From: Bacteroidota bacterium
GTDB lineage: Bacteria; Bacteroidota; Bacteroidia; Bacteroidales; F082
Assembly: GCA_020444415.1 (NCBI GenBank)
Contig: JAHLLA010000007.1
Span: forward strand, 94,588-158,587
Direction of reading: 5' to 3'
Length of the DNA stretch: 64,000 bases
The stretch's first letter is position 1, and the number at the start of each line of letters is the position of its first letter. A program made the translations under genes and the position numbers. This document shows positions 1 to 8,598 of this stretch, one piece after another. The notes beneath the pieces were generated by a model. It was not told the origin of the DNA, did not search any database, and saw only the letters and a list, made by a program, of their open reading frames with translations.

Positions 1-387
1 ATTTGCGGGGCTTTTTAGATTTACAAAGTTGATCTGTAACTTTTTAAAATAAATGACGTAAATAACACTGACTAAATTAACTTTTAGTTATCATACGGTG
101 CTCCCGATTTCCCTCAGATCGGGACTTTTTTTTAATCCATTCAAACGCATTCAAATAAAAAAGCCAGAAACAATAAACTGTAAAAAAATTGTCCTGGCTT
201 AGCAATTGATGATAAATCAGATGCATTTCCGCACCTGTAAATATCGAATTGACAACCAATTCTATAATTGGTTGATGACTCTTATACGTTGAAAACAAAA
301 GGGGAGTTTCGGAAATATAAAAATAACACGCATATTCAGGTTTTGAATGATCAATGAATTCAGAAAATGACCTGTCGGATTTGATTC
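1..387. other. Intergenic stretch at window start, no gene seen
   Basis: The first 16 bases end in GGGGCTTTTT, which looks like the 3' half of a terminator whose hairpin begins before the window. A clear terminator follows at 102-133. Between 134 and 387 I find no open frame with coding character. A weak minus-strand hairpin (AGCCAG at 162-167 against CTGGCT at 194-199, with a T-run on the minus strand) has a 26-base loop and is not convincing. Confidence 0.5.
102..133 (+). terminator. Rho-independent terminator
   Basis: TCCCGAT (102-108) pairs with ATCGGGA (118-124) around a 9-base loop and is followed by a run of eight T (126-133) on the + strand. It would end transcription of a + strand gene lying before the window. 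Confidence 0.75.
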
Positions 388-822
388 ATGTTTAAATTTG
401 CATTGTCGTTAGCAAAGCCCATTATGAAGGCACTTGAAAAGGAAATAGAAGAATTTATTGTAATGAACTATTTCAGGGAAAAATATCCGCATTTCCCAAA
501 GGGGAAGTTGGTTAGATCGGAATCGCCGGATTTTATATTGAAATTGAACCGGAAAAACTGTATTGGTATTGAACTTACCAGATTGGACTTTATTTTAAAT
601 GATGATCCTCATGATCGGCAGTTACAACTCACCAGCTTACTTGAAAAGAAACAAGCTAAATTGCGATTGTACAAAAAAAAATTATGTCGTGCCTATTGGC
701 TAATCATGTCCACCGATGATATTCAATTTAAAGACATTCAGCAGCAAATGGTCAATTCTCATCTTCAGTTTGATAAAGTGTTTTTATTTAATTTATTTTC
801 GGGGGAGATTGTATTGCTCTAA
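388..822 (+). CDS. Hypothetical protein, possible PD-(D/E)XK-fold nuclease-like
   Basis: I do not recognise a named family for this 144-residue protein. What can be seen is a helical N-terminus, then a short block reading S-P-D-F at residues 46-49, followed 13 residues later by G-I-E-L-T (60-64). That D48...E62-x-T64 spacing is the layout of the PD-(D/E)XK nuclease core (strand-turn-strand), with Thr in place of the usual Lys. The second half is Lys/Arg-rich with hydrophobic strands ending in VFLFNLFSGEIVLL. No signal peptide is clear. The ATG at 388 is used; an internal ATG at 424 (MKALEKEIEEFIV) is an alternative. It stands alone, with a terminator before it and a possible small RNA after it. 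The gene is probable, the nuclease idea is only an inference. Confidence 0.6.
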   Translation: MFKFALSLAKPIMKALEKEIEEFIVMNYFREKYPHFPKGKLVRSESPDFILKLNRKNCIGIELTRLDFILNDDPHDRQLQLTSLLEKKQAKLRLYKKKLCRAYWLIMSTDDIQFKDIQQQMVNSHLQFDKVFLFNLFSGEIVLL

Positions 823-893
823 GCTGTCAATGTAACGCATGCAATTTTACCCACGTGTTTTTCTTGATCATACGACAGGCTCCCTGTTTTTGC

Positions 894-901
894 TATCTTT
901 G
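894..901 (+). promoter_or_regulatory. -7 box of a possible small transcript
   Basis: TATCTTTG matches the Bacteroidota -7 consensus TAnnTTTG. No good TTTG lies 18-21 bases upstream. A transcript starting just after it would run directly into the terminator at 941-982. Confidence 0.35.
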
Positions 902-905
902 AAGT

Positions 906-982
906 GTTCTGGCTTATATGGTAATGAGTCAGGAAGATTGAGCCCCGATCAATTAGTTCACCCTTTTTACCGGGGCTTTTTT
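906..982 (+). ncRNA. Candidate small RNA between its own -7 box and terminator
   Basis: A -7-like box at 894-901 and a strong terminator at 941-982 bracket about 75 bases that contain no likely protein: the only overlapping frame (839-1078) runs through the terminator and has no coding character. The next gene has its own -7 box at 1023-1030, so this is not simply its leader. I could not match the sequence to SRP RNA, 6S RNA or any riboswitch I know. The 5' end is inferred. Confidence 0.3.
941..982 (+). terminator. Rho-independent terminator
   Basis: AGCCCCG (941-947) pairs with CGGGGCT (971-977) and runs into TTTTTT. The loop is long (23 bases) but the stem is GC-rich. It lies 119 bases after the small nuclease-like ORF and 65 bases before the acyltransferase start. 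Confidence 0.65.
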
Positions 983-1022
983 GTTAATTGCACTTCACTA
1001 CTTAAACCAATTATTATCTGGC

Positions 1023-1030
1023 TATATTTG
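1023..1030 (+). promoter_or_regulatory. -7 box before the acyltransferase gene
   Basis: TATATTTG fits TAnnTTTG and sits 17 bases before the ATG at 1048. There is no TTTG at the expected upstream distance. Confidence 0.4.
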
Positions 1031-1047
1031 TTGCACAACAACAAAAG

Positions 1048-2076
1048 ATGGAAAGAAACCGTACCGCAGATCTTTTAAAAGGTTTGGCTGTAATCTTCAT
1101 GATCCAGGTGCATTTGGTGGAGCTATTCGCCGCACCTGACATATATGGAAGCTGGATCGGTAAGATATCCTTGTTTATAGGGGGCCCACCGGCAGCGCCT
1201 GTTTTTATGGTGGTGATGGGCTATTATTTCGCCAGTTCAAAGCGATCTATTAAAAGTGGAATAATCCGAGGATTGAAGCTGATTCTGCTCGGTTTTATAC
1301 TGAATGCGGGTTTGAACCTTCATCTTTTTATCATGATAGCTAAAGGATCAATAGTAACCAGCCCATGGCCTTACCTTTTTGGTGTTGATATTCTTTTCCT
1401 GGCAGGCTTAAGTCTCATCATCCTGACCATAGTAAAGCATTATTTCAACTTAAAATTATGGCCATATGTCATTATAATGACATTGGTTTTTTTTATTCAA
1501 TTTTTTGATACTGCTGCTGATCAAACTAAGTTTTCGGCGTATTTCAAAGCTTATTTCATGGGTAATGGTATCTGGTGGTCCTATTTTCCGCTTATTCCCT
1601 GGCTGGCATATCCTGTGCTTGGATTCATCTTTAACATACTCATGCATCGGTTCGCAGACATATATCAAAAAGTTAGGCTGCACTTATTAATAATTTCCGG
1701 AATTATTACATTTGTTTTCATTGGGTACGGTTTGGATATTGCTTCTGTGCTTCCTGAATACTATCACCACGGAATCCTATTTTTTCTATATACATGCTGC
1801 TTTTTAATTTTTCTCTCGATCATTATAGAAATATTATCCAACACTAACGAAACATGGTTTAGCAAGTGGGCTGAATGGCTGGGTATCCATGTTACAGCTA
1901 TTTATGTAATTCAATGGTTGCTCATTGGTAATCTGGCGACTGTATTTTATAAAACCCGGGGGTATTTGGAACTTGTCGTTTGGTTTATTGTAGTTCTTTT
2001 AATTACATCGGTTTTTGGTTTCTTATGGGTAAGGATCAGGATGAATTTTAATGCAAAGTACTTTAACCTGATGTAA
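1048..2076 (+). CDS. Membrane acyltransferase-like protein (acyltransferase-3 / DUF1624 type)
   Basis: This 342-residue integral membrane protein has about ten hydrophobic segments. Its N-terminus (R-x-x-D-L-L-K-G-L-A-V-I-F-M-I-x-x-H) has the form of the first helix of acyltransferase-3 and heparan-acetyltransferase-like (DUF1624) proteins, where the Arg/Asp and His are conserved and the family moves acyl groups onto sugars or lipids across the inner membrane. A GGPPAAPVFMVVMGYYF segment after helix 1 fits the same group. The substrate is not predictable. The ATG at 1048 is preceded by a -7 box 17 bases upstream. No partner gene is adjacent; the next genes face it from the opposite strand. 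Confidence 0.7.
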   Translation: MERNRTADLLKGLAVIFMIQVHLVELFAAPDIYGSWIGKISLFIGGPPAAPVFMVVMGYYFASSKRSIKSGIIRGLKLILLGFILNAGLNLHLFIMIAKGSIVTSPWPYLFGVDILFLAGLSLIILTIVKHYFNLKLWPYVIIMTLVFFIQFFDTAADQTKFSAYFKAYFMGNGIWWSYFPLIPWLAYPVLGFIFNILMHRFADIYQKVRLHLLIISGIITFVFIGYGLDIASVLPEYYHHGILFFLYTCCFLIFLSIIIEILSNTNETWFSKWAEWLGIHVTAIYVIQWLLIGNLATVFYKTRGYLELVVWFIVVLLITSVFGFLWVRIRMNFNAKYFNLM

Positions 2077-2102
2077 AGCTTAAAAAGCAGCTAATTTATA
2101 TA

Positions 2103-2828
2103 TCAAAGCGATTTGTCATAATAGTTTAATGATTTTAACACGGATTCTTTATAGCTTCTGCTTAACGAAAGTTCTATATCTCCGATCTCAATGGAGTGTG
2201 ATGTAAATGCTGTCACATGCATTAAGCCTACAACAAAGGATTTATGAATCCTTAAGAAATGGTCTTCCGGTAATTGTTTTTCAATATATCCAATCTGAAC
2301 TTTTGTAACTATTTTATTTGAACTAGTATGTATTCGGATATATTCTTTTAAGCTTTCAATGTATAGAATATCTTTAAGATAAATTTTCTGTACTTTTTTA
2401 TTTTCTTTTACATAAATGAATAGATCGGGTGACAGCGATTGCCTGTCATCTGATAGGAGGATTGGCTTTGAGTCATTGTTATCAAAGAATTTATTCATGG
2501 CTTTTAAAAACCTTTCGAATGAAACAGGTTTCAACAGATAATCAATAACATCCAACTCATATCCTTCAATGGCAAAATCTCGGTATGCGGTAACAATAAT
2601 AACTTTTGGAGGGTTTTTAAGAGTTTTTAGAAAATCAAGACCAGTCAGTTTAGGCATTTGAATGTCAAGGAACATCAAATCAACTTGATCTTTCTGAAGG
2701 ACAGAAATTGCTTCCATTGCATTCCTGCATTCAGCGATGACATTGGTATTAGGAATATTTTCCAGGTGTTTTTTTATGACACTTCTGGCAATAGGTTCGT
2801 CATCGATAATTACACATCTAGTTTTCAT
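2103..2828 (-). CDS. LytTR-family response regulator
   Basis: A 241-residue two-domain regulator. Residues 1-120 form a receiver with the acidic pair D9-D10, the phospho-acceptor D55 (in FLDIQMP), T80 and K100 (LLKP). Residues from about 135 to 235 form a LytTR DNA-binding domain, recognisable from KVQKIYLKDILYIESLKEY and the HKSFVVGL segment. It would bind DNA direct repeats when phosphorylated by the kinase encoded just upstream; the two genes are 9 bases apart and read in the same direction. The target genes cannot be read from the sequence. Nearby candidates are the DUF4249 remnant and the divergent hydrolase operon at 4.6 kb. Confidence 0.93.
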   Translation of the reverse strand: MKTRCVIIDDEPIARSVIKKHLENIPNTNVIAECRNAMEAISVLQKDQVDLMFLDIQMPKLTGLDFLKTLKNPPKVIIVTAYRDFAIEGYELDVIDYLLKPVSFERFLKAMNKFFDNNDSKPILLSDDRQSLSPDLFIYVKENKKVQKIYLKDILYIESLKEYIRIHTSSNKIVTKVQIGYIEKQLPEDHFLRIHKSFVVGLMHVTAFTSHSIEIGDIELSLSRSYKESVLKSLNYYDKSL

Positions 2829-2837
2829 TTTCTTAGT

Positions 2838-3908
2838 TTATGATGCTAATTTTAATTCTAAATATGCTTTAAACTCACTTCCATCATTTTTTATATTTAA
2901 TTTAAAGCCATTTTTATATTGCAAAACAAGCCTTTTCCTCAGGTTTTCAAGGCCAATGCCTTCAGATGGCTCGTTTGCTGTAACTTCACCAACCTCTTTC
3001 GAATTGCTTACTGCATATTTTAAATAATGATATTCTATATTGATATTGATATGCAGCCATTTTCTGTCAGCCTGTTTACTCATACCATGTTTAAAGGCAT
3101 TTTCAACAAAAGGAAGTAATATCAATGGGGCTATTTTCAGATTTTTTAATCGTCCATCAATTGAAAGCGCAATATCAAGTGATTCGTCATGCCTGATTTT
3201 TTCGAGGGCAATATAATTTTCAAGCAGTTTAATTTCCTTTTCAAGCGGCACAAGGTTCTCATTGCATTCATACAGTATATAGTCAAGCATTTCGGAGAGT
3301 TTAACAACGACTTCTGATGCCAGGTCTGATTTTTCCAAAGTCAGACCATATAAATTATTTAATGTGTTGAACAAAAAATGTGGGTGTATTTGGGCTTTAA
3401 GAAATTTTAACTCTGATTCCCTTAACTTGAGTTCAATTTCCATTTTGTCTTTCTCAATCCTTTGTTTTTCCTGAGTAACCCACAGCCAATTTTTTGCAAT
3501 TTTAATGCTAGATGCCAAACCAGTGATCATAAATTGCACAACAATCGTCCAGAGAAATGTTAATTTTACATACTCTTCAAAACTACTCCATCTGTTTTCA
3601 TCTAGGATGAGATTTACACCGAAGTACTCGTAGGGAAGCGATATGAATAGAGAGAACACAATTATAAATAAGAAATATGAAAGTGTGAAATGCACATATT
3701 TCTTTTGGAATAAGAAATGAGGGATTAAAAAATAGATTACAAAATAAGTGCTTAAAATATCAGAAGGTAAGTACAATAAATTTAATAAAAAGGTTTCGTT
3801 TGAATACCTTCCTGAGAGTAGTGTAGGGAATAGGAATAAACAATAGATGAATACCCAAAAAATAAGGTGACTTAAAATCCGGTATCTAAAATTAAATTGT
3901 TTGATCAT
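2838..3908 (-). CDS. LytS/YehU-type sensor histidine kinase
   Basis: A 356-residue membrane histidine kinase. Residues 1-140 hold about four transmembrane helices (around 13-30, 43-64, 73-91, 115-137) with little outside the membrane. A coiled linker at 145-170 leads to the His_kinase motif QIHPHFLFNTLNN (phospho-acceptor H177) of the LytS class. A short HATPase domain follows, with PFVENAFKHG as N-box and EGIGLENLRKRL as G-box. There is no recognisable sensory domain, so the signal is probably sensed within the membrane. It is the first gene of an operon with the LytTR regulator. Confidence 0.93.
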   Translation of the reverse strand: MIKQFNFRYRILSHLIFWVFIYCLFLFPTLLSGRYSNETFLLNLLYLPSDILSTYFVIYFLIPHFLFQKKYVHFTLSYFLFIIVFSLFISLPYEYFGVNLILDENRWSSFEEYVKLTFLWTIVVQFMITGLASSIKIAKNWLWVTQEKQRIEKDKMEIELKLRESELKFLKAQIHPHFLFNTLNNLYGLTLEKSDLASEVVVKLSEMLDYILYECNENLVPLEKEIKLLENYIALEKIRHDESLDIALSIDGRLKNLKIAPLILLPFVENAFKHGMSKQADRKWLHININIEYHYLKYAVSNSKEVGEVTANEPSEGIGLENLRKRLVLQYKNGFKLNIKNDGSEFKAYLELKLAS

Positions 3909-3955
3909 TTTATAAAAGAGTCATTATAAAGATAATATAGTTTTTAAAAAGTGAG

Positions 3956-4432
3956 TCAATCATCTATCCAAAAATCAGGTTTCTTAATTTCTCCTCCGCT
4001 CTTGCGGCAATCTATGCATGAACGATGAGGTACAGCTCGTGTGCCATCAGGACTCGTTGTTATATAAATTGGCCAGTAGCCCGGATCAGCCATCCACAAA
4101 TCATTATAAGCTTCAAAATCCCTTTGAGTTAATTCACAATTTGAATAATAAAAAGGAACTGATAAAGGAGGTCGGTCAAAAAACACCCTTCTCTCTTCTA
4201 AACCTCCAGCAAAAAAGTATCCCAAAACAGTTTCATTTGGGTTATTTCTATTTGAAATGTTCCCTTCTACCTGAAATGGTTGTCGCACATTAAATACGCC
4301 ATCCACTACTACTAAACGTTCATCGCTGGCATTAATTTTTGGCCAGTACGTTTCGTTGCACGATAATATGAAAGTAAATACCAGAAAAAAAGCAACAAAA
4401 CTTACATTTTTTAAGATGCGTGGTTTCACCAT
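3956..4432 (-). CDS. DUF4249 lipoprotein with a large internal in-frame deletion
   Basis: A 158-residue lipoprotein (lipobox FILSC, Cys25) made of the two ends of a DUF4249 protein. Residues 1-48 match the N-terminus of the full-length relatives at 20111 and 21302 (SCxExYWP... LVVVDG), and residues 51-158 match their last 106 or so residues (QP[FY]Q...GN, GYF, the two-Cys motif C-[IV]-D-C-R-x-x-G-G and K-P-[DE]-F-W). The middle, about 237 residues in the 385-residue relative, is missing with the frame kept. The start at 4432 is preferred over 4441 because a -7 box (TAAATTTG on the minus strand, 4450-4457) leaves a 17-base leader. DUF4249 proteins are usually encoded next to a TonB-dependent receptor; this one is an orphan beside a two-component system. 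It could be a decaying copy or a shortened functional protein. Confidence 0.75.
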   Translation of the reverse strand: MVKPRILKNVSFVAFFLVFTFILSCNETYWPKINASDERLVVVDGVFNVRQPFQVEGNISNRNNPNETVLGYFFAGGLEERRVFFDRPPLSVPFYYSNCELTQRDFEAYNDLWMADPGYWPIYITTSPDGTRAVPHRSCIDCRKSGGEIKKPDFWIDD

Positions 4433-4597
4433 ATACCGCAAGTTTGAGACAAATTTAATTTATGAGGTTCTCTTTATATAATTTTTTATCTAAGCTGCAG
4501 AAACTAGCATACAACTGACAATTTTTAAGGTATAAGATGCACTTTATCTATTCTTGATTGCTAGTTATATGTTGGATTATTCAGGTGGGAGATATTA

Positions 4598-4629
4598 TTT
4601 GTTTTCAGTAATTATCAAAAATAGATTTG
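4598..4629 (+). promoter_or_regulatory. Canonical promoter of the hydrolase operon
   Basis: TTTG at 4598-4601, a 20-base spacer, then TAGATTTG at 4622-4629: a full match to the Bacteroidota -33/-7 consensus. Transcription should begin about 20 bases before the ATG at 4656. This is one of the two best promoters in the window. Confidence 0.7.
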
Positions 4630-4655
4630 ATCTCGTTTATTAAATTAATAATATA

Positions 4656-6362
4656 ATGAGACAATTAATATCAATCTTAGTCATGATACCATTCTTAATT
4701 GGATCGAATTATAAGCTGTCCTCACAAGAAAATTATAATTATCGACAAAATGAAAGTGAAAATAAATATGAAATAAGTTGTGAAGAGCAAGCTCTGAGTG
4801 ATAAGTTGGAGGATTTGGCGAAACAATTAGACTTACCTGGTTTTTCAGCTTGTGTTTTATCAGGTGATCAAATTATATGGATTAAAAATTATGGCTATGC
4901 AGATGTTGAAAATGGTATACCAGCAACTATAAATACCTCATATCATTGCGCATCATTAACAAAGTCATTTTCATCAGCTGTTATTCTCCAAATGAAAGAA
5001 GATGGATTGGTAGACCTAAATGAGAATGTATTGCCCAGTCTGTATCAAATTTTAAAACAATACGGAATAGAAATAAACGAGACTGTTGGTGAGATTAAAA
5101 TTAAACACTTGCTGTCACACACTTCAGATAATCCTGTGGGTACATATTTTAGGTATGACGGGGATAGGTTTTCATTACTTTCAAAAATTATTTTTGATGC
5201 AAGTAATTCTCAACTTCAGGATCATATTCTAAAAATTCTTACGTCAAATAATATAAATAATACAGCCCCCATAACACATCTGTCAAACTATCCTGAAATT
5301 AGAACCCTTTTGGCAAGACCATATACATATGATAGTTTGGGAAACCTGATGATCGGAAATTATGCAACCCAATTTAATGCTGCTACAGGTTTAGTTTCCT
5401 CGGTCAACGATCTGGCCTCATTTATAAGTAAATTAGATAGTAAACTAATCATTAGCGACGAATCAATGCAACTTGCATATTCGCCCTTTAGGTTTAAAAC
5501 CGGGAACTATTCAAACTATGGAATAGGGTGGTTTGTTGAAGATTTCCATGATGTAGAACTGATATGGAGCTTTGGATATGGATATTGCACTTCAGGAATG
5601 ATCCTTAAAATCCCGGAATTCGATCTGACATTTATCATTTTATCAAACTGTGATAGGCTCAGCAAACCTTTCCCGATTGGATTACCACAAGTTTCTGTAC
5701 TGGAATCTCAGTTCGCATTGGAATTTTTTAAGGCTTTCATTGTACCGCTTATATACAAGGATCCTATTCCGGATATAGACTGGAGGAATTCACTTTCAGA
5801 AATCGAAAATGAGATTTCAAGAGTTCATAATCAAGGCATTAAAGAGTTACTGTCCTATGAATTAAAATCATCCTGGAATATCGCAAGAATAACTGGAGAC
5901 TCAAACCGGCAAGAGAAATTATTTAATATTTATTCTCAATCATTTTTAAATGAGAAAGTTATTGAAACAACTATTCCTGTTGAATTAGTTAATATTTCGG
6001 AAGTTAATGCAAAGGGTTTATTTACCCAAAAATTTGAACTGGAGAATAATGCCCTAATCCGGATAAATGCAATGGCTGATGGTGGTTATTGTAATTATTT
6101 TGGTATGTATGATCAGGTATGGATGGAGAATAATGAGAGTAACACAGAAATTTGGCGGATGAATGCTGAACATACAGAGTGCGGAGGTGGTCATCCCAGA
6201 AATCGTTTCGCTGATCTAATTTTAGAATTAGAGGCTGGAAGTTATACAGTATATTTCGATAATAGACAATCACCTTATAACCATTTTTTAAATCATTGGG
6301 AAGCATTTCCTCCTGATAACCTGTTTTGGGGTATTCGAATTGATTATATTCAAAATTTATAG
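4656..6362 (+). CDS. Secreted serine hydrolase, beta-lactamase/class C-like
   Basis: A 568-residue exported enzyme with a signal peptide in the first 24 or so residues. Residues 45-350 form a beta-lactamase-family (serine hydrolase, PF00144-type) domain. The nucleophile motif is S100-L-T-K103, and the GYGY segment near residue 308 is placed where the third catalytic motif should be. Members of this fold act as esterases, D-amino-acid peptidases or transpeptidases, so the substrate is open. The final 130 or so residues form a separate beta-rich domain (FTQKFELENNALIRINAMAD to the end) like a carbohydrate- or ligand-binding module. It is the first gene after the promoter at 4598-4629; the next gene begins 29 bases after its stop. 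Confidence 0.85.
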   Translation: MRQLISILVMIPFLIGSNYKLSSQENYNYRQNESENKYEISCEEQALSDKLEDLAKQLDLPGFSACVLSGDQIIWIKNYGYADVENGIPATINTSYHCASLTKSFSSAVILQMKEDGLVDLNENVLPSLYQILKQYGIEINETVGEIKIKHLLSHTSDNPVGTYFRYDGDRFSLLSKIIFDASNSQLQDHILKILTSNNINNTAPITHLSNYPEIRTLLARPYTYDSLGNLMIGNYATQFNAATGLVSSVNDLASFISKLDSKLIISDESMQLAYSPFRFKTGNYSNYGIGWFVEDFHDVELIWSFGYGYCTSGMILKIPEFDLTFIILSNCDRLSKPFPIGLPQVSVLESQFALEFFKAFIVPLIYKDPIPDIDWRNSLSEIENEISRVHNQGIKELLSYELKSSWNIARITGDSNRQEKLFNIYSQSFLNEKVIETTIPVELVNISEVNAKGLFTQKFELENNALIRINAMADGGYCNYFGMYDQVWMENNESNTEIWRMNAEHTECGGGHPRNRFADLILELEAGSYTVYFDNRQSPYNHFLNHWEAFPPDNLFWGIRIDYIQNL

Positions 6363-6391
6363 TTGTGTATTTCAATTTAAAATTTGATAGT

Positions 6392-7432
6392 ATGAAATAT
6401 GTTGTTTTGCATGCAATGCTGTGTGCTTTATGTTTTGTTCAAATTGATCTGTTGGCGCAAAAAGAGAAGCTGCCGAGAAAATATAAAGATTACAATAAAT
6501 TCATGATAAAAGTAAATCAATATGAAAATGACAACAATTATAAATCTGCCAAAGATCTGATTATTTACAACAAAAAGTTTTACCATGAAAATAGTTTCGA
6601 ACTACTGAAAGAATTGATTTATATTAATGAGAAACTAAGCCGATACGATGAAAACCTTGGCCTCTTTATAAAAGGAAACCAATTAGGCTATTTTTTTTTA
6701 TTACATCCAGCATTGCCCAAGTATAAGCCTTATTTACAAATGGATGGTTTTAAAGAACTTGCCAGGTCAGATGCCGAGTTGCGTGCGAAAGCAATTGAAC
6801 AATCAACAACTTTGTACGAGCTTGAAATACCTAAAAGATATAAAAGTAATAACTATTACCCTGTTATCTTTATATTTCATGGGGGAGGTAGCAATCTTCA
6901 AAAGGTGATGAACCACTGGTATTCAAAAGGACTCAATAAAAATTTTATTAAAGTTTTTTTGCAATCCTACAGGTATTATGATTCTGAAACATTTGGTTGG
7001 AAGTCTGGAGATGAGCGAGCAGATAGGGACATTATAAGGATTTATGACGAGTTGATTAAAAACTATCAAATCGATACAACAAGAATCTATATGGCAGGCA
7101 TTTCTGCTGGAGCAACTTACGTTATTGATATGGCAGTACGGAAAGTAATACCTGTTTCTGGAATCATAGCCTTTTGCCCGGGCGTTCCATCAGATTTTAG
7201 TATTGAATACCCGCAATATGATGATTTCAAAAATATGAAGGTGTATATAGTTAGTGGAGAAAATGATTACTATTTGGAAAAGCAAAAAGAAATGACAGAA
7301 ATATTTGATTTAGTGGGCCTTGAATATAAACATCTGATTATTGATGATATGGGACATCAGTATCCAAAGAATGAGAACTTTTATATTGATCAGGGAATCA
7401 AATATGTTGAAAATGAAAATTATAACGAATGA
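6392..7432 (+). CDS. Secreted alpha/beta hydrolase (esterase/peptidase-like)
   Basis: A 346-residue exported alpha/beta hydrolase. The ATG at 6392 gives a good signal peptide (MKYVVLHAMLCALCF...LLA-Q); an upstream GTG at 6365 is less likely. After an N-terminal helical region (to about 130) comes the core: oxyanion loop FIFHGGGS, nucleophile elbow G-I-S-A-G-A, the acid in SGENDYY, and the His in DDMGHQYP. These match the LpqC/PHB-depolymerase-like and predicted-peptidase group. The stop overlaps the next start by four bases (ATGA), a sign of translational coupling with the C45 gene. Confidence 0.85.
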   Translation: MKYVVLHAMLCALCFVQIDLLAQKEKLPRKYKDYNKFMIKVNQYENDNNYKSAKDLIIYNKKFYHENSFELLKELIYINEKLSRYDENLGLFIKGNQLGYFFLLHPALPKYKPYLQMDGFKELARSDAELRAKAIEQSTTLYELEIPKRYKSNNYYPVIFIFHGGGSNLQKVMNHWYSKGLNKNFIKVFLQSYRYYDSETFGWKSGDERADRDIIRIYDELIKNYQIDTTRIYMAGISAGATYVIDMAVRKVIPVSGIIAFCPGVPSDFSIEYPQYDDFKNMKVYIVSGENDYYLEKQKEMTEIFDLVGLEYKHLIIDDMGHQYPKNENFYIDQGIKYVENENYNE

Positions 7433-8580
7433 AAAAAATAGCAAAATTCAGCGGTATTTTTGTATTGATCATTTTATTTGCTTGCAGCGATAAATCACGG
7501 GTTGAGTACAACGATAAACTCACCATTCTTCATCTTTTTGGAACACCTTATGAAAGGGGTGTATTTCATGGCAAGGCATTAAAGAATGAAATTGGTAAGA
7601 TTACCGGAAAATGGATCAATGAAGTGGAGGATAATGGTAAAACTAATTTTGATAACGTTATTTCAGAATTTTATTCCAATACAACTATTGTTGACAGTTT
7701 GAAAAAATATACACCGGAATTATTGAACGAAGTGAGAGGTATTTCAGATGGATGTGGAATAGATTATGAAACAATTCTTGCCTTTCAATTAAGCGAAGAG
7801 ATAGATGTGTTTCTTGATAAACAGGAAGGGAATAAATGCACTGCAATAAGTGTAAATAAGTCAGGTAATGGACCAGCTATTGTAGCCCAGAATATGGATC
7901 CTCCGATGTTTCTTCAGGGTTTTCCGGTTGTGTTACATGTAATTGAAGGTGAAGTTGAAAGCTATGTATACACATTTCCCGGATTTATTGGTCTTGATGG
8001 AATTAATTCCAAGCGAATAGCAATAACATGCAATGGCATCTCAATGCTTAATTCGAGTAATTCCGGATTGCCGGTATCTTTCATTGTTCGAAAAATATTG
8101 AGTTTTAAAGCCCCATCTGATGCCCTCTCTTTTATAAATCGAATTCAGCATGCTACTCCACAGGCATATATACTAGGATTAGCTGATTCGGCAATTTGCC
8201 TTGAATGTTCAGATTTGGGTTGCGTCAAATACGAAACTTTTCCTGAGAATGGTGTCAATTTGCACACAAACTTTTCAATAGCCAATCATGACTTTAACAA
8301 AAATTATATAAAACTGCTTAATTCATTCGGAAAAACGACTCAGGATCCATATTTCTGTCCTCGTTTCTTTCTTGCATACGATTTGATTGTTGAGCATGAT
8401 TATTCTCTAAGTATTGGCGCGATTAAGGATATATTAAGCACAAGGGTACCCGATATACACCCTATTAATAATGAGAGAACATACGGAACCCTTATTATGG
8501 AGTTAAGTGAAACACCATATTTAATTATTTCACCAGGGAGACCAGACGAAGTGGATTTTGTGAAGTTGAATTTTAAATAA
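7429..8580 (+). CDS. C45-family acyltransferase/peptidase-like lipoprotein (Ntn hydrolase)
   Basis: A 383-residue lipoprotein (lipobox LFACS, Cys19). Residues 35-130 resemble the propeptide part of the acyl-CoA:6-aminopenicillanate acyltransferase family (H-L-F-G-T-P-Y-E-R-G-x-x-H-G, then the GISDGCGI region). The catalytic N-terminal Cys would be C137 in NKCTAIS, followed by the family block G-P-A-I-V-A-Q-N-M-D. Enzymes of this fold cut themselves before the Cys and then hydrolyse or transfer amide-linked acyl groups. Being a lipoprotein that is also self-cleaved, its propeptide may stay as the membrane anchor. It overlaps the preceding hydrolase gene and lies 18 bases before the repeat lipoprotein. 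Confidence 0.8.
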   Translation: MKKIAKFSGIFVLIILFACSDKSRVEYNDKLTILHLFGTPYERGVFHGKALKNEIGKITGKWINEVEDNGKTNFDNVISEFYSNTTIVDSLKKYTPELLNEVRGISDGCGIDYETILAFQLSEEIDVFLDKQEGNKCTAISVNKSGNGPAIVAQNMDPPMFLQGFPVVLHVIEGEVESYVYTFPGFIGLDGINSKRIAITCNGISMLNSSNSGLPVSFIVRKILSFKAPSDALSFINRIQHATPQAYILGLADSAICLECSDLGCVKYETFPENGVNLHTNFSIANHDFNKNYIKLLNSFGKTTQDPYFCPRFFLAYDLIVEHDYSLSIGAIKDILSTRVPDIHPINNERTYGTLIMELSETPYLIISPGRPDEVDFVKLNFK

Positions 8581-8598
8581 AAGCAATAGAATCGCAAC

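Noticed and set aside
77..298. Minus-strand open frame of 73 codons
   Set aside because: It runs through the terminator at 102-133, and has no export signal, recognisable motif or neighbour.
839..1078. Plus-strand open frame of 79 codons
   Set aside because: It crosses the terminator at 941-982 and overlaps the acyltransferase start; composition is not protein-like.
6022..6375. Minus-strand frame of 117 codons inside the serine hydrolase gene
   Set aside because: It is an antisense shadow of a gene with clear catalytic motifs.
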